Counted from the stretch's first letter, positions 29,819-39,663 are shown. The stretch: DNA of 64,000 nt from Methanobacterium sp. (GCA_015661405.1 JACWMK010000001.1:59223-123222); one strand, 5' to 3'. The notes: generated by a model not told the origin, from the sequence alone. Numbers and translations: made by a program.

Positions 29819-30784
29819 TTATAATTTCTGCTGCCAACGCCACGCTGTATCAATAATCAAAGAAAGATCATCATATTTTGGTTGCCAACCTAACAGTTTA
29901 CGAGCCTTTAAAGCACTACCCACTAAAACAGGAGGATCACCCGGCCTCCGTCCAACTTCTGATGCTTTAATTTTTTTTCCAGTAACTTTCTCAACTGTAT
30001 CAATCACTTCCCTTACACTAAATCCCTGACCATTACCAAGATTAAAAACATCACTCTTACCACCATTCTGGAGACGTTCCAAAGCTTTAATATGAGCATC
30101 AGCGAGATCAAGGACATGTATATAATCCCGTATACACGTACCATCCGCTGTTGAGTAATCAGTTCCAAAAATCTTAATATCCTCCCTATTACCCAATGCA
30201 ACATCCAATATTAAAGGTATAAGATGAGTCTCCGGCTGATGCAATTCACCAATTTCAACATCCGGATCAGCCCCCGCAGCATTAAAATACCTTAAAGATG
30301 CATAACGTAAATTATAAGCCTTACTATAATCCTCTAAAACCTGCTCCACCATATACTTCCCCTTCCCATAAGGATTTATAGGATTTTGAGGATGATCCTC
30401 AGTAATAGGAATCTCCACTGGATCACCATAAGTTGCGCAGGTTGAAGAGAATACAAAATATTTAACATTTTCCTCTAACATCACCTCTAAAAGATTCAAC
30501 GTATTACGAAGATTATTCAGGTAATACTTCTGAGGATCCTCCACCGATTCACCCACATAAGTGAAGGCTGCAAACTGCATAACCGCTGTTATAGGATATT
30601 TTTGGAATACCCGTCTAATATCAGCCATCTCACCAAGATCACCCTCCTCAAATACACCCCACTTTACAAAATCTCGGTGACCATAACTTAAATTATCAAA
30701 AACAACTGTCTCAAAACCATGCAAGTTAAGCATTTTATTAACATGAGACCCAATATAACCGGCCCCTCCAACTATCAAGATCAT
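29819..30784 (-). CDS. galE: UDP-glucose/UDP-GlcNAc 4-epimerase
   Basis: Short-chain dehydrogenase/reductase that interconverts UDP-Glc and UDP-Gal (or the GlcNAc forms) using bound NAD+. The Rossmann motif GGAGYIGSH is at residues 5-13, the catalytic Ser is in VFSSTCATYGDP, and the Tyr-x3-Lys is in NPYGKGKYMVE; the ADYSTADGTCIRDYIHV-type substrate block is present. An upstream GTG at 30799 is open, but GGTGAT lies 7 nt before ATG 30784, so I start there (321 aa). Convergent with the DUF131 gene. It probably supplies sugars for surface glycans or pseudomurein. Confidence 0.94.
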   Translation of the reverse strand: MILIVGGAGYIGSHVNKMLNLHGFETVVFDNLSYGHRDFVKWGVFEEGDLGEMADIRRVFQKYPITAVMQFAAFTYVGESVEDPQKYYLNNLRNTLNLLEVMLEENVKYFVFSSTCATYGDPVEIPITEDHPQNPINPYGKGKYMVEQVLEDYSKAYNLRYASLRYFNAAGADPDVEIGELHQPETHLIPLILDVALGNREDIKIFGTDYSTADGTCIRDYIHVLDLADAHIKALERLQNGGKSDVFNLGNGQGFSVREVIDTVEKVTGKKIKASEVGRRPGDPPVLVGSALKARKLLGWQPKYDDLSLIIDTAWRWQQKL

Positions 30785-31204
30785 AAAGTTTATCACCACA
30801 AATTTTCTAATTTTACTAATTTAATCATTATAAACTAAATTATTTTTATTTATCAAAAATATAACTAATTAAATTTTTAAATAAATCACTTAAATAGCTA
30901 TGAATATAAACTCATTAATATGATTCTTAATAAATAATTTTCACTTTATTATCCTAAATACATTAAATTTTACTTCCCTTCTGATTTATATTTAATACTA
31001 TATTGTTCTGAATAAATAAAAAATTTTAAAAGAATTATATTTATTAATTAAAATACATTTTCTCGAATCATAAAAAAGCAAATAATTATATTATAGTATC
31101 ATGGAAAAAAATATTATATAAAAATTTATATTAAAAAAAAACGAATTTTCCCAAGTAAATTTTGTTTCACCTATAAAATTAGCATTTAACGGGATGATTA
31201 ATAA
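30785..31204. other. 420-bp intergenic region between divergent galE and histidine kinase
   Basis: AT-rich and without a recognisable ORF or RNA gene. It must contain the promoters of both divergent genes; several TATA-like stretches occur, and I cannot pick one with confidence. Confidence 0.45.
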
Positions 31205-33037
31205 ATGGTTGAATATATAAATAAACATAAGAAGACTTTAAACGCGTTAAAGATGAATCAAGTGCAACTAGAGAATGCTTTGGACTTGGCACATCTAGCG
31301 ACTTGGGAATTTAATATTAATAATAAACAGTACTTATTCAATGATCGCTTCTACTCCATGCTTGGAACTACATCAGAGAAGGAATGCGGTTACTCCATGT
31401 CTTTTGAAGATTATTTTAAGAAATATGTACATCCCGATGATTTTCAATTAGTTATGGATAAAATGATAAAATCATTAAAATATCAAAAGTCTGAATTTGG
31501 CACAGAATTAGAGCATCGGATCATCCGCGCTGATGGAAAGACTCGTAACATGGTAATTCGCGTTAAAATTGTAAACAATAATAATAAACGTGATTTTTAT
31601 GTCTACGGGACAATTCAAGATATTACAGAAAGAAAAAAGATGGAAGAAGAGTTAATAGAAAGCGAAGAGAAATTCCGTGAATTATTTAATAATGCTAACG
31701 ATGCTATATTCTTACATAGATTAATTGGCAATAAACCAGGAAACTTCTTAGAAGTGAATGATTTAGCCTGTCAACGCTTAGGTTACAGTAGAAATGAATT
31801 AATTAAAATGAGTCCCCAAGACATTGACAAACCTGAAAATATTAACCGAATAGCATTAGTGATGGAAAATCTTATCAAGAAAAGAAAAACCTCTTTTGAA
31901 ACTGAACACATAACTAAAAATGGAGAATTAATACCAGTAGAAATTAATACACATTTATTCACCATTAGAGGTAAAGAATACATCTTATCAATTGTTAGGG
32001 ATATAAGGGACCGTAAAAAAGCAGAAGAAGCATTGAAAAATAGTGAAATAAAATATAGGAATATTTTCGAAAATGTGCAGGATATTTTTTATCAGACAGA
32101 CCATAATGGAATAATTATCGAGATAAGTCCTTCCATTGAACGCTACTCCGGATACAAACCCTCTGAATTAATTGGAAAACCAGTTGAAATGGTGTATTTA
32201 CACCCTGAAGATAAAAAAAATCTTATAAAAGAAATTCAAGAAAAAGGTGAAGTAGTTGATTATGAACTCAAATTAAAAACGAGAAACAATGAAGTTAAAT
32301 ATGTTTCCACCAATGCCCATTTCCTCTTAGATTCAAGTAAAAACCGTATAGGTGTAGAAGGATCATTAAGAGACATCAGTGAACGGAAAAATATAGAATT
32401 ACAACTCCAAAATTCATTAATTGAAAAGGAAATGCTGCTTAAAGAAATCCATCATCGTGTAAAAAACAATTTAACGATTATTTCCAGCTTATTAAATCTT
32501 CAATCACGTTACATAACAGATGAAGAATCCCAAGAAATATTTAAACAAAGTCAAAATCGTGCCAAATCAATGGCCATGATACATGAAAAATTATACCAAT
32601 CAACTGATCTGAAAAAAATTGATTTTGGGGATTATATCCAATCCTTATCATCAGATCTGTTCCATACCAATGTTGTTAATCCTAATCTTGTAAAACTAAA
32701 ATTAAATGTTGAAGAAATCTTTCTCGACATCAATACAGCCATACCCTTAGGTTTAATTGTAAATGAACTCATAACCAACAGTCTAAAACACGCATTTCCC
32801 ACTGATATGACTGGAGAAATTAATATTAATTTCCATTCAAAAAATAATCAATACGAATTCATAATGAAAGACAACGGAATAGGATTCCCCGCAAATATAA
32901 ACTTCACAAATACTGATTCACTCGGTTTACAATTAGTAAACAGTTTAACCAACCAAATAGATGGTAATATTGAGCTTGATCAAAGTAACGGAACTGAATT
33001 TAAGATAACTTTTAAAGAATTAGAATTACATAAATGA
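31205..33037 (+). CDS. soluble three-PAS sensor histidine kinase (HisKA_2 type)
   Basis: The 610 residues carry three PAS domains: about 22-145, 150-275 (FNNANDAIFLHRL, then a PAC end VRDIRDRKKAEEAL) and 278-400 (FENVQDIFYQTDHNG, then SLRDISERKNIELQL). A HisKA_2 dimerisation/phosphotransfer segment with EIHHRVKNNLTIISSLL at His416/417 and an HATPase_c domain (NELITNSLKHAFP, DNGIGFP, SLGLQLVNSL) follow. No membrane helix is seen, so it probably senses an intracellular signal such as redox or gas. No response regulator is adjacent (orphan kinase). The ATG lies close to GGGATGATTAATAA. Confidence 0.93.
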   Translation: MVEYINKHKKTLNALKMNQVQLENALDLAHLATWEFNINNKQYLFNDRFYSMLGTTSEKECGYSMSFEDYFKKYVHPDDFQLVMDKMIKSLKYQKSEFGTELEHRIIRADGKTRNMVIRVKIVNNNNKRDFYVYGTIQDITERKKMEEELIESEEKFRELFNNANDAIFLHRLIGNKPGNFLEVNDLACQRLGYSRNELIKMSPQDIDKPENINRIALVMENLIKKRKTSFETEHITKNGELIPVEINTHLFTIRGKEYILSIVRDIRDRKKAEEALKNSEIKYRNIFENVQDIFYQTDHNGIIIEISPSIERYSGYKPSELIGKPVEMVYLHPEDKKNLIKEIQEKGEVVDYELKLKTRNNEVKYVSTNAHFLLDSSKNRIGVEGSLRDISERKNIELQLQNSLIEKEMLLKEIHHRVKNNLTIISSLLNLQSRYITDEESQEIFKQSQNRAKSMAMIHEKLYQSTDLKKIDFGDYIQSLSSDLFHTNVVNPNLVKLKLNVEEIFLDINTAIPLGLIVNELITNSLKHAFPTDMTGEININFHSKNNQYEFIMKDNGIGFPANINFTNTDSLGLQLVNSLTNQIDGNIELDQSNGTEFKITFKELELHK

Positions 33038-33164
33038 AATGCTAGCAGAGTATGAATATAAACAGTTGATTTTTCATAAGTATTTGTAATTCTTATTTAC
33101 TAAATATAAGTTCGATTATATTTTTTTTGGGATAAATAATATAAAATTTCCACCCCCAAATAAA

Positions 33165-33341
33165 TGTAATACTTTTAATGAAAAAAATTCTATTAAAAAA
33201 AAATTGCTAAGGTGCATATAAGGGACACTAAACAAATCCCAATAAAACTAAATTAACGGTTTATAAATGTTTTAAAGCCCCCCCATAAACCTAGATTTCT
33301 AATTTTTTTTATTTCTAAATTCACCCATCATAGTAATACTT
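33165..33341. repeat. degenerate long repeat, unit A (177 nt)
   Basis: Begins TGTAATACTT and ends TAGTAATACTT. It aligns along its length with unit B at 33633-33808; shared blocks include AATTGnTAAGGT, a central ATAAGGG/TTAAGGG, AATTAACG/AATAAACG, ACC-AGATTT, and TTTTTTTATT before the closing box. No ORF crosses it. This could be a duplicated RNA gene, a small decayed mobile element or a structural repeat. Confidence 0.55.
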
Positions 33342-33424
33342 ATTCAATCTTCTTATTGAAAAACTGCACTTTTTCTTTACCATTTCTACACTAAAAATAA
33401 ATATGTTACTTAAAAAAATTTAAT

Positions 33425-33445
33425 TTATTATTATTATTATTATTA
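33425..33445. repeat. TTA trinucleotide run
   Basis: Seven perfect TTA units in non-coding AT-rich DNA between the two long repeat units. A simple microsatellite. Confidence 0.8.
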
Positions 33446-33632
33446 TTCTCAGTTAACTCTAAATTAGGAAGAAAATGTAAGTTTTTTTATTTCACACTCA
33501 ACCTACACTCTGGTTATAATATAATGTGGTAGTAAAAAAAGGGGCTGTAAAGTTATTGAGTATTGAGACAAATTTTTTTTATATTTATTTTAAGTGTAAA
33601 AAAAATGTAAAAATTTATTAAATTTCGTAATA

Positions 33633-33808
33633 TGTAATACTTTCATTAATGAAATTTTCAAATTATAAAAATTGTTAAGGTACCGTTAAGGGTACGTTAA
33701 GGGATCTGAAAAATAAATAATAAACGTTATTTTAATGTTTATCGGATTCACAAACCCCCGATTACCAGATTTTTTTTATTCAATTTTTAACATTCAATAG
33801 TAATACTT
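33633..33808. repeat. degenerate long repeat, unit B (176 nt)
   Basis: Partner of unit A at 33165-33341, with the same boundary boxes (TGTAATACTT and TAGTAATACTT) and almost the same length. Inside it contains three successive TTAAGG steps (TTAAGGT, TTAAGGG, TTAAGGG). Confidence 0.55.
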
Positions 33809-34675
33809 TTTCCTAAATTATTTTCCAAAAATATTTTTTCTAAAAACATTTCTATTTAACTGTAAAATTATTTTTTTTTAATTATCGACCAATTTTTTGG
33901 AACCAAGTTCCTTTAAATTTTTTTTTAAATCCACTCTCTTATTATTTTATAACTTCCTTTATCTTTTCTTAATACCATGCATAAATTTTTATATAATATA
34001 TAAGAGAACATTAATCCAATTTTAATTATAAAACGCTTCATTTTTGAACTTTTTTTATTTTTAACGTTTTTTTTCTATTTGATAAATTTATTTGATCCTG
34101 TAAAAAATCTCCAAATTCATGATCTATACTTAATCCACTCAAAAAACCCCCTTCAATTAAATAATAATCTAAAAAAAACTTTTTAAATAAATGTTATTGG
34201 TTTTACTGCTTGGTTGGCGTAAACAGGCCCGTCAGACCAAACTGCAATAGCTGGTCATCTAAAAAAAAATATCCTTTAAATTTAATTAAACATCCATTTT
34301 TAAGCACCCCTAATTTTTAAAATAAATGTTTTCATTCAAAAATCCAATTTTTATTAACTCTTCTTTTATACTATATACATGACGCGTATGACGCATTGCT
34401 TAACATACTCAAAAATACTTTTAAATCCATAATATTTTCTTAAATAATGATATATTCACTTAAAATATCCTATTTTCGTGAATTACACCTAAAAAAGAAA
34501 GAATTCATATATAAAAATTATAAAAAAAATAAAATTTAACAATACACCATTAAACCCCAAAATGTATAAACAAACAACGAGATGCAAATAAAATAACTAC
34601 TGGACAAACCTTGCCAGACGAACTTAAAAAGAAAATATAAAACATCCTGCAGAATAACTAACCATTTACAAAGAA
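33809..34675. other. long AT-rich intergenic region
   Basis: Apart from the GC-richer hairpin at 34210-34256, I see no coding frame of convincing length, no tRNA and no CRISPR. A short patch at 34381-34396 repeats TGACGC(G/A)TATGACGCAT-like sequence and could be a protein site; this is weak. Confidence 0.4.
34210..34256 (+). ncRNA. candidate structured RNA (GC-rich hairpin)
   Basis: In very AT-rich surroundings this island folds well on the plus strand. TTGGT (34210-34214) pairs with ACCAA (34236-34240) and TGGCG (34215-34219) with CGTCA (34230-34234), leaving a 10-nt loop and one bulged G. A competing stem GACCA (34235-34239) with TGGTC (34252-34256) uses the same bases. In AT-rich archaea, local GC elevation is a known marker of ncRNA genes. 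Mutually exclusive stems would also suit a leader switch. It does not match tRNA, SRP or RNase P. Downstream is an A-run. Confidence 0.4.
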
Positions 34676-34849
34676 ATGGAAAACTGGACACAAAAACACG
34701 GAAAATACACCAACACCCAAATAATTTACAGACCCATAAAAAGTAAAACCATAAATATTAAAATAAAATTTATGAAAAAAGAAACTGATTTTACAACTTA
34801 TTTTAGACTCCAGAAGATTTTAACCATAAAATACTTTTTCAACAACTAA
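34676..34849 (+). other. short ORF, possibly a gene remnant
   Basis: ATG to TAA, 57 codons, starting MENWTQKHGKYTNTQIIY. In another frame just upstream one reads TGQTLPDELKKKI before a stop, as if the N-terminal part had been shifted out. Similar DNA (GGAAA, CACCAACACCC, TTTACAGA blocks) recurs at 43640-43690, suggesting two relics of one family. No Shine-Dalgarno is seen. Expression is doubtful. Confidence 0.25.
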
Positions 34850-34921
34850 TAAAATTAATATTAATCCAAATATGATGACTCTAAAATCTTAACCTTCATA
34901 AATAAACCGGAGTTGGTAATC

Positions 34922-35221
34922 TTGAATGATACAATCAATAAAGATGAAGACACTACAGAAGTTCTAAATGCAGTAATTAACGAATCCATTGTAGATTTAT
35001 TTAAACCTATCCTAAAAACTGGAGAACTATCGAATTCACCGGAAGACGAAGTGCTTTTTATTAGAGTACTAATTGATAAAGCAGTACAAAATGATCCTAA
35101 TTCAAAAAATCATTTCAATTCATATCTAAAGTATTTAAATTATATTTTAACTGAAGATTATAATAATATTGAAGAAGTAGTTGATAATTATCAGAAAGAA
35201 TACCCAAATGTAGAATTCTGA
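34922..35221 (+). CDS. small acidic hypothetical protein (99 aa)
   Basis: Unrecognised, cytosolic, acidic and mostly helical, with no cysteine pairs or membrane segment. An in-frame TTG at 34913 also exists, but GGAG at 34909-34912 is 9 nt from TTG 34922, so the protein should begin MNDTINKDEDTTEV. Codon content is typical of the window. Its opening and the phrase LFKPILKTGEL faintly resemble those of the small protein at 41708 (MNDEEI, SLLNKGEL), so they may be distant relatives. Confidence 0.5.
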   Translation: MNDTINKDEDTTEVLNAVINESIVDLFKPILKTGELSNSPEDEVLFIRVLIDKAVQNDPNSKNHFNSYLKYLNYILTEDYNNIEEVVDNYQKEYPNVEF

Positions 35222-35320
35222 ATTCCATTTTTATTTATAATTAATCAGTGCCTATCACATTCAATAAAATTTTAAGATAAATATTCAAAAAAAGTGATTT
35301 AAATTGGGAAATATTATTTT

Positions 35321-36277
35321 TTACTGGAATTCGGGGAGAACTTCTTCCTCATAAAACTTTATGAAACCTTCCTGATATGGACCTAATTGATGAATAAAAA
35401 CATGGTCATAACCAGCTTTAATATAATTTTTAATTTCATCAATATGCCTCTGCGGATCATTACCACAAACAACTTGACGTGTTACAGTTTCAGGATCCGT
35501 CATTTTAGCTAATTCCTCAAAATACTTCGGTGTAGGTAACTCCCAATTTAAACCATTCGTATTAGCAACTATAGGCCAATACTCATGAGATATATTCTTC
35601 GCATAATCCTCACTATCAGCCCAACACACTGAAGCCTCAGCATAACATGGTTTACCCTCACCACAATTTCTTTTAAAGATCTTAACCAAATCCTCTCTAA
35701 CTCCTGGAGTTATTAAACCATCAGCTAATCTTCCAGCTGTCTCAGCAGCAGATTCTCCATCAGCTGACATTAATATAGGTGGAAGCTTAACTGGTAATGT
35801 ATAGATTCGAGTATTTTCAATACTGTAATATTTACCTTTAAAATTAAGATTATCTCCACTCCAGAGCATACGAATAATATCTACTGCCTCTTCCAACATT
35901 TCAATTCGAATATGTGCAGGAGGCCAATGATCACCAAGAATATGTTCATTAAGATTCTCACCAGAACCCACACCCAACATGAATCTACCAGGCATCATAG
36001 AAGCAGTTGTAGCAGCAGCTTGTGCGATTATAGCAGGATGAACTCTAATTGTAGGACATGTAACAGCAGTACCAATCTTTAAATTACTGGTAGATTGTGA
36101 AATACCACCCAAAGTACTCCACACAAAAGGACTCTGATTCTGTTTATTAACCCAAGGATGGTAATGATCAGAGATCATTGCAAAACTAAAACCAGCATCC
36201 TCAACCATTTTAGCATAATTAACCAGGTTTAACGGATGAGTATCCTCACTTGATAACTTATATCCAATCTTAACCAT
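35321..36277 (-). CDS. F420-dependent LLM-class oxidoreductase (glucose-6-phosphate dehydrogenase-like)
   Basis: A 318-residue luciferase-like TIM-barrel enzyme of the F420-dependent branch. It has MISDHYHPW near residue 35, GTAVTCPTIRVHPAIIAQA near 70, and MLGVGSGENLNEHI near 100, closely resembling FGD/TIGR03557-type proteins. It should reduce or use coenzyme F420 with an unknown small substrate; activity on glucose-6-phosphate is not assured in methanogens. It is monocistronic, with an ATG start and ATAAT leader. Confidence 0.9.
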   Translation of the reverse strand: MVKIGYKLSSEDTHPLNLVNYAKMVEDAGFSFAMISDHYHPWVNKQNQSPFVWSTLGGISQSTSNLKIGTAVTCPTIRVHPAIIAQAAATTASMMPGRFMLGVGSGENLNEHILGDHWPPAHIRIEMLEEAVDIIRMLWSGDNLNFKGKYYSIENTRIYTLPVKLPPILMSADGESAAETAGRLADGLITPGVREDLVKIFKRNCGEGKPCYAEASVCWADSEDYAKNISHEYWPIVANTNGLNWELPTPKYFEELAKMTDPETVTRQVVCGNDPQRHIDEIKNYIKAGYDHVFIHQLGPYQEGFIKFYEEEVLPEFQ

Positions 36278-36551
36278 TATTTATCACTATTTTATTAATA
36301 TGTTCAAATTACAATATAAAAATATCTATTAAATTGAGCTTCATTTAGAGAATAATACCTTAAAATTACTTTAAATCACTAATATAATGTAATAAATAGT
36401 TTAAGTAATTAAAATAAAATATTAACTTAAAATAAAACATTATAAATTCAGAATGACAATAAGAAGAGATGAATTCAAAGCCCAGATAAAATCCTACTAT
36501 AAATAACTCAAATAAATTATTAAATTAAAAAAAAAATGAGAATAAAACATG

Positions 36552-37037
36552 TTAATAGATATAATATTCACCATCACTCAATCTAACATGTTTTATAAGT
36601 CCTTTATTCTCCAAAGACAATATTAAATTATAAGTACCCAACGGGCTAAGTTTCAAATCACCATAAAGAAAATGACCTTCCAATAAATACTTAGAAACAC
36701 GCTTAGAATCATCAGCTAAAAATTTAATAATCTCTAAACCTTCCAACTCCCTCTCTGTTAAATCACTTATCTTCTCCTCATCAATTAATACTATATCATC
36801 CGAAAAATTAACAGGATCATCCAATCCAACCATATCATTCTCTGACACTTGCTCAACCAGTTTAACATACTCCTCTTCAATAAATATAACTCCATCATCC
36901 ATCAAACTCAACAAAGTAACCTTCAGTTCATCATCTGATAAATCCAATTCCTCCAACAAAATATTAACCGGAACACCATCCGGAAACTCCAACTGCAAAT
37001 CCTTAATCCCATCCAAAACCAGATTTACACTACTCAT
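36552..37037 (-). CDS. winged-helix-like hypothetical protein (161 aa)
   Basis: Very acidic protein made of two helix-rich halves. The N-terminal half (DGVPVNILLEELDLSDDEL, then VIFIEEEYVKL) and the C-terminal half (KYLLEGHFLYGDLKL, then GTYNLILSLENKGLIKHVRL) each look like a small winged helix, so a DNA-binding or regulatory role is possible. I do not recognise the family. A decayed copy of its middle part exists at 54780-54990 on the minus strand, so the family has duplicated within this region. Confidence 0.6.
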   Translation of the reverse strand: MSSVNLVLDGIKDLQLEFPDGVPVNILLEELDLSDDELKVTLLSLMDDGVIFIEEEYVKLVEQVSENDMVGLDDPVNFSDDIVLIDEEKISDLTERELEGLEIIKFLADDSKRVSKYLLEGHFLYGDLKLSPLGTYNLILSLENKGLIKHVRLSDGEYYIY

Positions 37038-37285
37038 AAATATTAAATTAAAGTAATAAATATTAAAATATATCTATAAAATCACAGAATTATATTCCGT
37101 ATATAACCAAAATAGAATAAATTTATAATAATAAAAATAAATTTTTTCATTTAAATTCTAACACTCTCTACTTCCCATTCTACTACTAATACATAATAAT
37201 TTCAGGACAATTTCCTTAAATTTTTGAAAAAAGATGAATTTTGTAAGTTAATAATTATCTCTCTTAGTAGTGTTATTTGTAATAT

Positions 37286-38103
37286 TTAGGGTATTGTTAA
37301 GCCGAATGGTTCTTTTTTCAGGTTATGCATAAAGATTTTTACCATCATCTTATTTTCTATAGAAATTGCATTAACTGACTCACCTCTAAGCGGCGGTATG
37401 AATAAAGCCTCTGAGTCGTCAACCACCAGTATGAAGTAATTATCAATGTCCATCATATTAGCTATTTCAGCAAATTCTGTATCGTTAACAATGTCCTTTG
37501 TACATTCCAAATTTTTCATCTCAGCTTTATCTATTATTGTTATTGTGGTGTTACTTTTATCATATCTAAGCTCAAGGTCATTTTGTATATTTTCATTATT
37601 GGATATGATTATTAGCTGAGTTTTTATATCCCTGTTTAGTGTCATTTTTATATAGCCAAGATTTTTTTCAGAAGTTACACAGTAAATAGATTCTTTTGCG
37701 TTGGCAATCATGTCTCGGATTTTGAACTCAAAGCTAGGATTGCCGAAAATAAACCATAATGGTGTGGAAGACTTTCCAGCTATATCTTGTTATCTAAGTC
37801 ACAAAACTGCTTTACAGCATCATTCTTGGCATTATTGTGTCTGTCCACGAGCATTTCTAAAGCGATATTTGGTGATATTGCTTGATATGTGACCGGTCTT
37901 GGGCTTGTAAGCACGATTAAACCGTTCTCTTCCAACATTTTAAGGCCGTCATAAATTCGGGGTTTTGAAACGTCAAGAAATTCTAAAAGATCCTTTATTC
38001 CCGCACTTTTCAATATTACTAGTGCTGCATAAACCTTCGCTTCTGACTCTAGAAGTCCAAGGGATGTTAATGACTTAATAAGCGGTATCGGTAATTCTGT
38101 CAT
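37286..38103 (-). pseudogene. TrmB-family transcription regulator with one frameshift
   Basis: The first frame (38103 down to 37780) is the TrmB winged helix: LTSLGLLESEAKVYAALVI, then SKPRIYDGLKMLEENGLI and VTYQAISP. It then stops. One base earlier the frame continues IAGKSSTPLWFIFG into 37711-37286, which carries the effector-binding domain (MIANAKESIYCVTSEKNLG, VVDDSEALFIPPLRGE). The full-length protein would be about 270 aa. The single missing base near 37783 is either an error or a fresh null mutation. Such regulators bind operators and a small ligand. It is divergent from a ketopantoate-reductase-like gene across a perfect palindrome. Confidence 0.85.
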
Positions 38104-38187
38104 ACTCCAAAATCACTCCTTTTATTAGTTGTCACATTTTTATTTACTTTAGTCGAAACCTATTTATAATTTGTTATGTTATATTCC

Positions 38188-38213
38188 AATGTTGTAAAAT
38201 TTTTTACAACATT
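38188..38213. promoter_or_regulatory. 26-bp perfect palindrome, probable operator
   Basis: Arms AATGTTGTAAAA and TTTTACAACATT around a TT spacer, 12+2+12 with no mismatch. It lies 85 nt from the TrmB-like start and 130 nt from the divergent reductase start, the classic place for an autoregulated shared operator. Confidence 0.65.
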
Positions 38214-38343
38214 CAAAAATATAGATTCTAAATAGTATCTACATGACCATTATTCAATAAATTAAGGCTAGTCTACTGTTAAACAAATGGGAATAATTCC
38301 AATAACCCAAAAATGATTAGAAAAATAAGAGGTTTATAAAATT

Positions 38344-39288
38344 ATGAAAATATTAATCTATGGTGCTGGTGTTTTAGGCAGTTATCTAGCTCATGCACTT
38401 ATACGTGGAGGAAATGACGTAACAATACTGGCCAGAGGAAAGCGAATTAACGAATTAAAAAACAATGGAATAGTCATACGCCATTATTTCCAACTTAAAA
38501 CTACAATTGACAAGGTAAATGTAATATCTACACTTCAACCCGAAGATACCTACGATATTATATTTGTAGTAATGCAATATCAACAGTCCCAGACGGTATT
38601 ACCCGTTATATCCAATAATAAGAGTAAAAATATTGTTTTTGTGGGTAATAATCCTAATGTTCACTCTTTTCAAGATTACCTAAATAAAAACAGTGGTGAT
38701 CAAAAACAGGTAGCCTTTGGTTTTCAAGCCAGTGGTGGACGTCGTGAAAACGGTCGTATCATCACTGTGCGAGCGGGAGGAAGTATGGATATTGGTGTTT
38801 TGGATGGAGAACTTTCTTGGAGTTCCCTAATAGAAAAAGCATTCAAAAATGCTAAATATAAGCTGAATTTTAATGATAATATTGACGCGTGGCTTAAGTC
38901 TCACATGATCTTTGTTTTGGTTTTGGCTTACGTTACCCATGCATGTAATGGTAATTTTCGTAAAGCTGATAGAAAGCTGGCGAATCAAATGGTTAAAGCA
39001 TTGGATGAAGGATATCTGATGTTGGAAACATTAGGTTATACGATCACACCTTTAAACATTGCTAATTTTGTTAGGACAGATCGTCATAAATTTTTAATAT
39101 ACTTATTGTTAAAGATTTATTCAATCACGCCATTTCCAAGACTTTCAGACCCTTTGACAATGCTCGATGAAACTATAGCGTTAACTAATGCATTTTATGA
39201 TTTAAAGCAAAAAGCAAATATTCCCACTCCAAATTGGGATGCACTTGAAAATCACATTTCCCCTAAAAAAAATCTAATAGGTAGTTAA
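38344..39288 (+). CDS. ketopantoate reductase-like (ApbA/PanE) oxidoreductase
   Basis: The 314 residues have an N-terminal Rossmann motif ILIYGAGVLGSYLAHAL (GxGxxG) and, further on, the NNPNVHSFQDYL and helical C-terminal domain of the 2-dehydropantoate 2-reductase superfamily. Identity to true PanE in the substrate-binding region (GFQASGGRRENGRI) is limited, so the substrate may differ. The promoter region contains the palindrome shared with the divergent TrmB-like regulator, which suggests ligand-controlled expression. ATG start; ribosome-binding site GAGG about 8 nt upstream. Confidence 0.8.
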   Translation: MKILIYGAGVLGSYLAHALIRGGNDVTILARGKRINELKNNGIVIRHYFQLKTTIDKVNVISTLQPEDTYDIIFVVMQYQQSQTVLPVISNNKSKNIVFVGNNPNVHSFQDYLNKNSGDQKQVAFGFQASGGRRENGRIITVRAGGSMDIGVLDGELSWSSLIEKAFKNAKYKLNFNDNIDAWLKSHMIFVLVLAYVTHACNGNFRKADRKLANQMVKALDEGYLMLETLGYTITPLNIANFVRTDRHKFLIYLLLKIYSITPFPRLSDPLTMLDETIALTNAFYDLKQKANIPTPNWDALENHISPKKNLIGS

Positions 39289-39663
39289 AATATTTTTTTT
39301 TATTGAAGCCTTATAATCAAAATCGATCAGTTTTTGATTGAAAAAGCTTTCAACATTATTAGAAAATTGATAGTAAAAACTGTAATACGGCAACGTATTA
39401 TTAAACAAGACTCTTGAATACTCCGCCTCACAGGGATGTGTAAATAGAACTTATATTTTTATACAAACTCAACTTTGAAGATTGCAATATGTTTAATAAT
39501 GTAAAGTTAACTAATGGCAAATCATATGGTAAACGCACAGATGAGGGCTATTGTTCCCTTCTTTATACTTATGAGTGTTTAATTAAGTAACAATTATGGA
39601 TAAATGTAAGTTTTACTCAAAAAATAGGGGTCAGTTACCAAGAAAAAATAATAAATAATTTTT
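39289..39663. other. intergenic region with a small hairpin and coding relic
   Basis: Contains a perfect stem-loop at 39383-39400 (TAATACG, loop GCAA, CGTATTA). At 39516-39579 a frame reads ANHMVNAQMRAIVPFFILMSV, looking like a scrap of a membrane protein. No complete gene is seen. Confidence 0.35.

Noticed and set aside
33425..33445. TTA run considered as a CRISPR-like array or coding repeat
   Set aside because: Simple microsatellite, no spacers, no open frame. No CRISPR array or cas gene was seen anywhere in the window.
34210..34256. Hairpin considered as a tRNA or C/D box RNA
   Set aside because: No T-loop or anticodon arm; C and D boxes are not both present on either strand. Kept only as an unclassified RNA candidate.
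39421..39450. GC-richer CTCCGCCTCACAGGGATG patch considered as an IS end
   Set aside because: No transposase, terminal inverted repeat or target duplication found near it.
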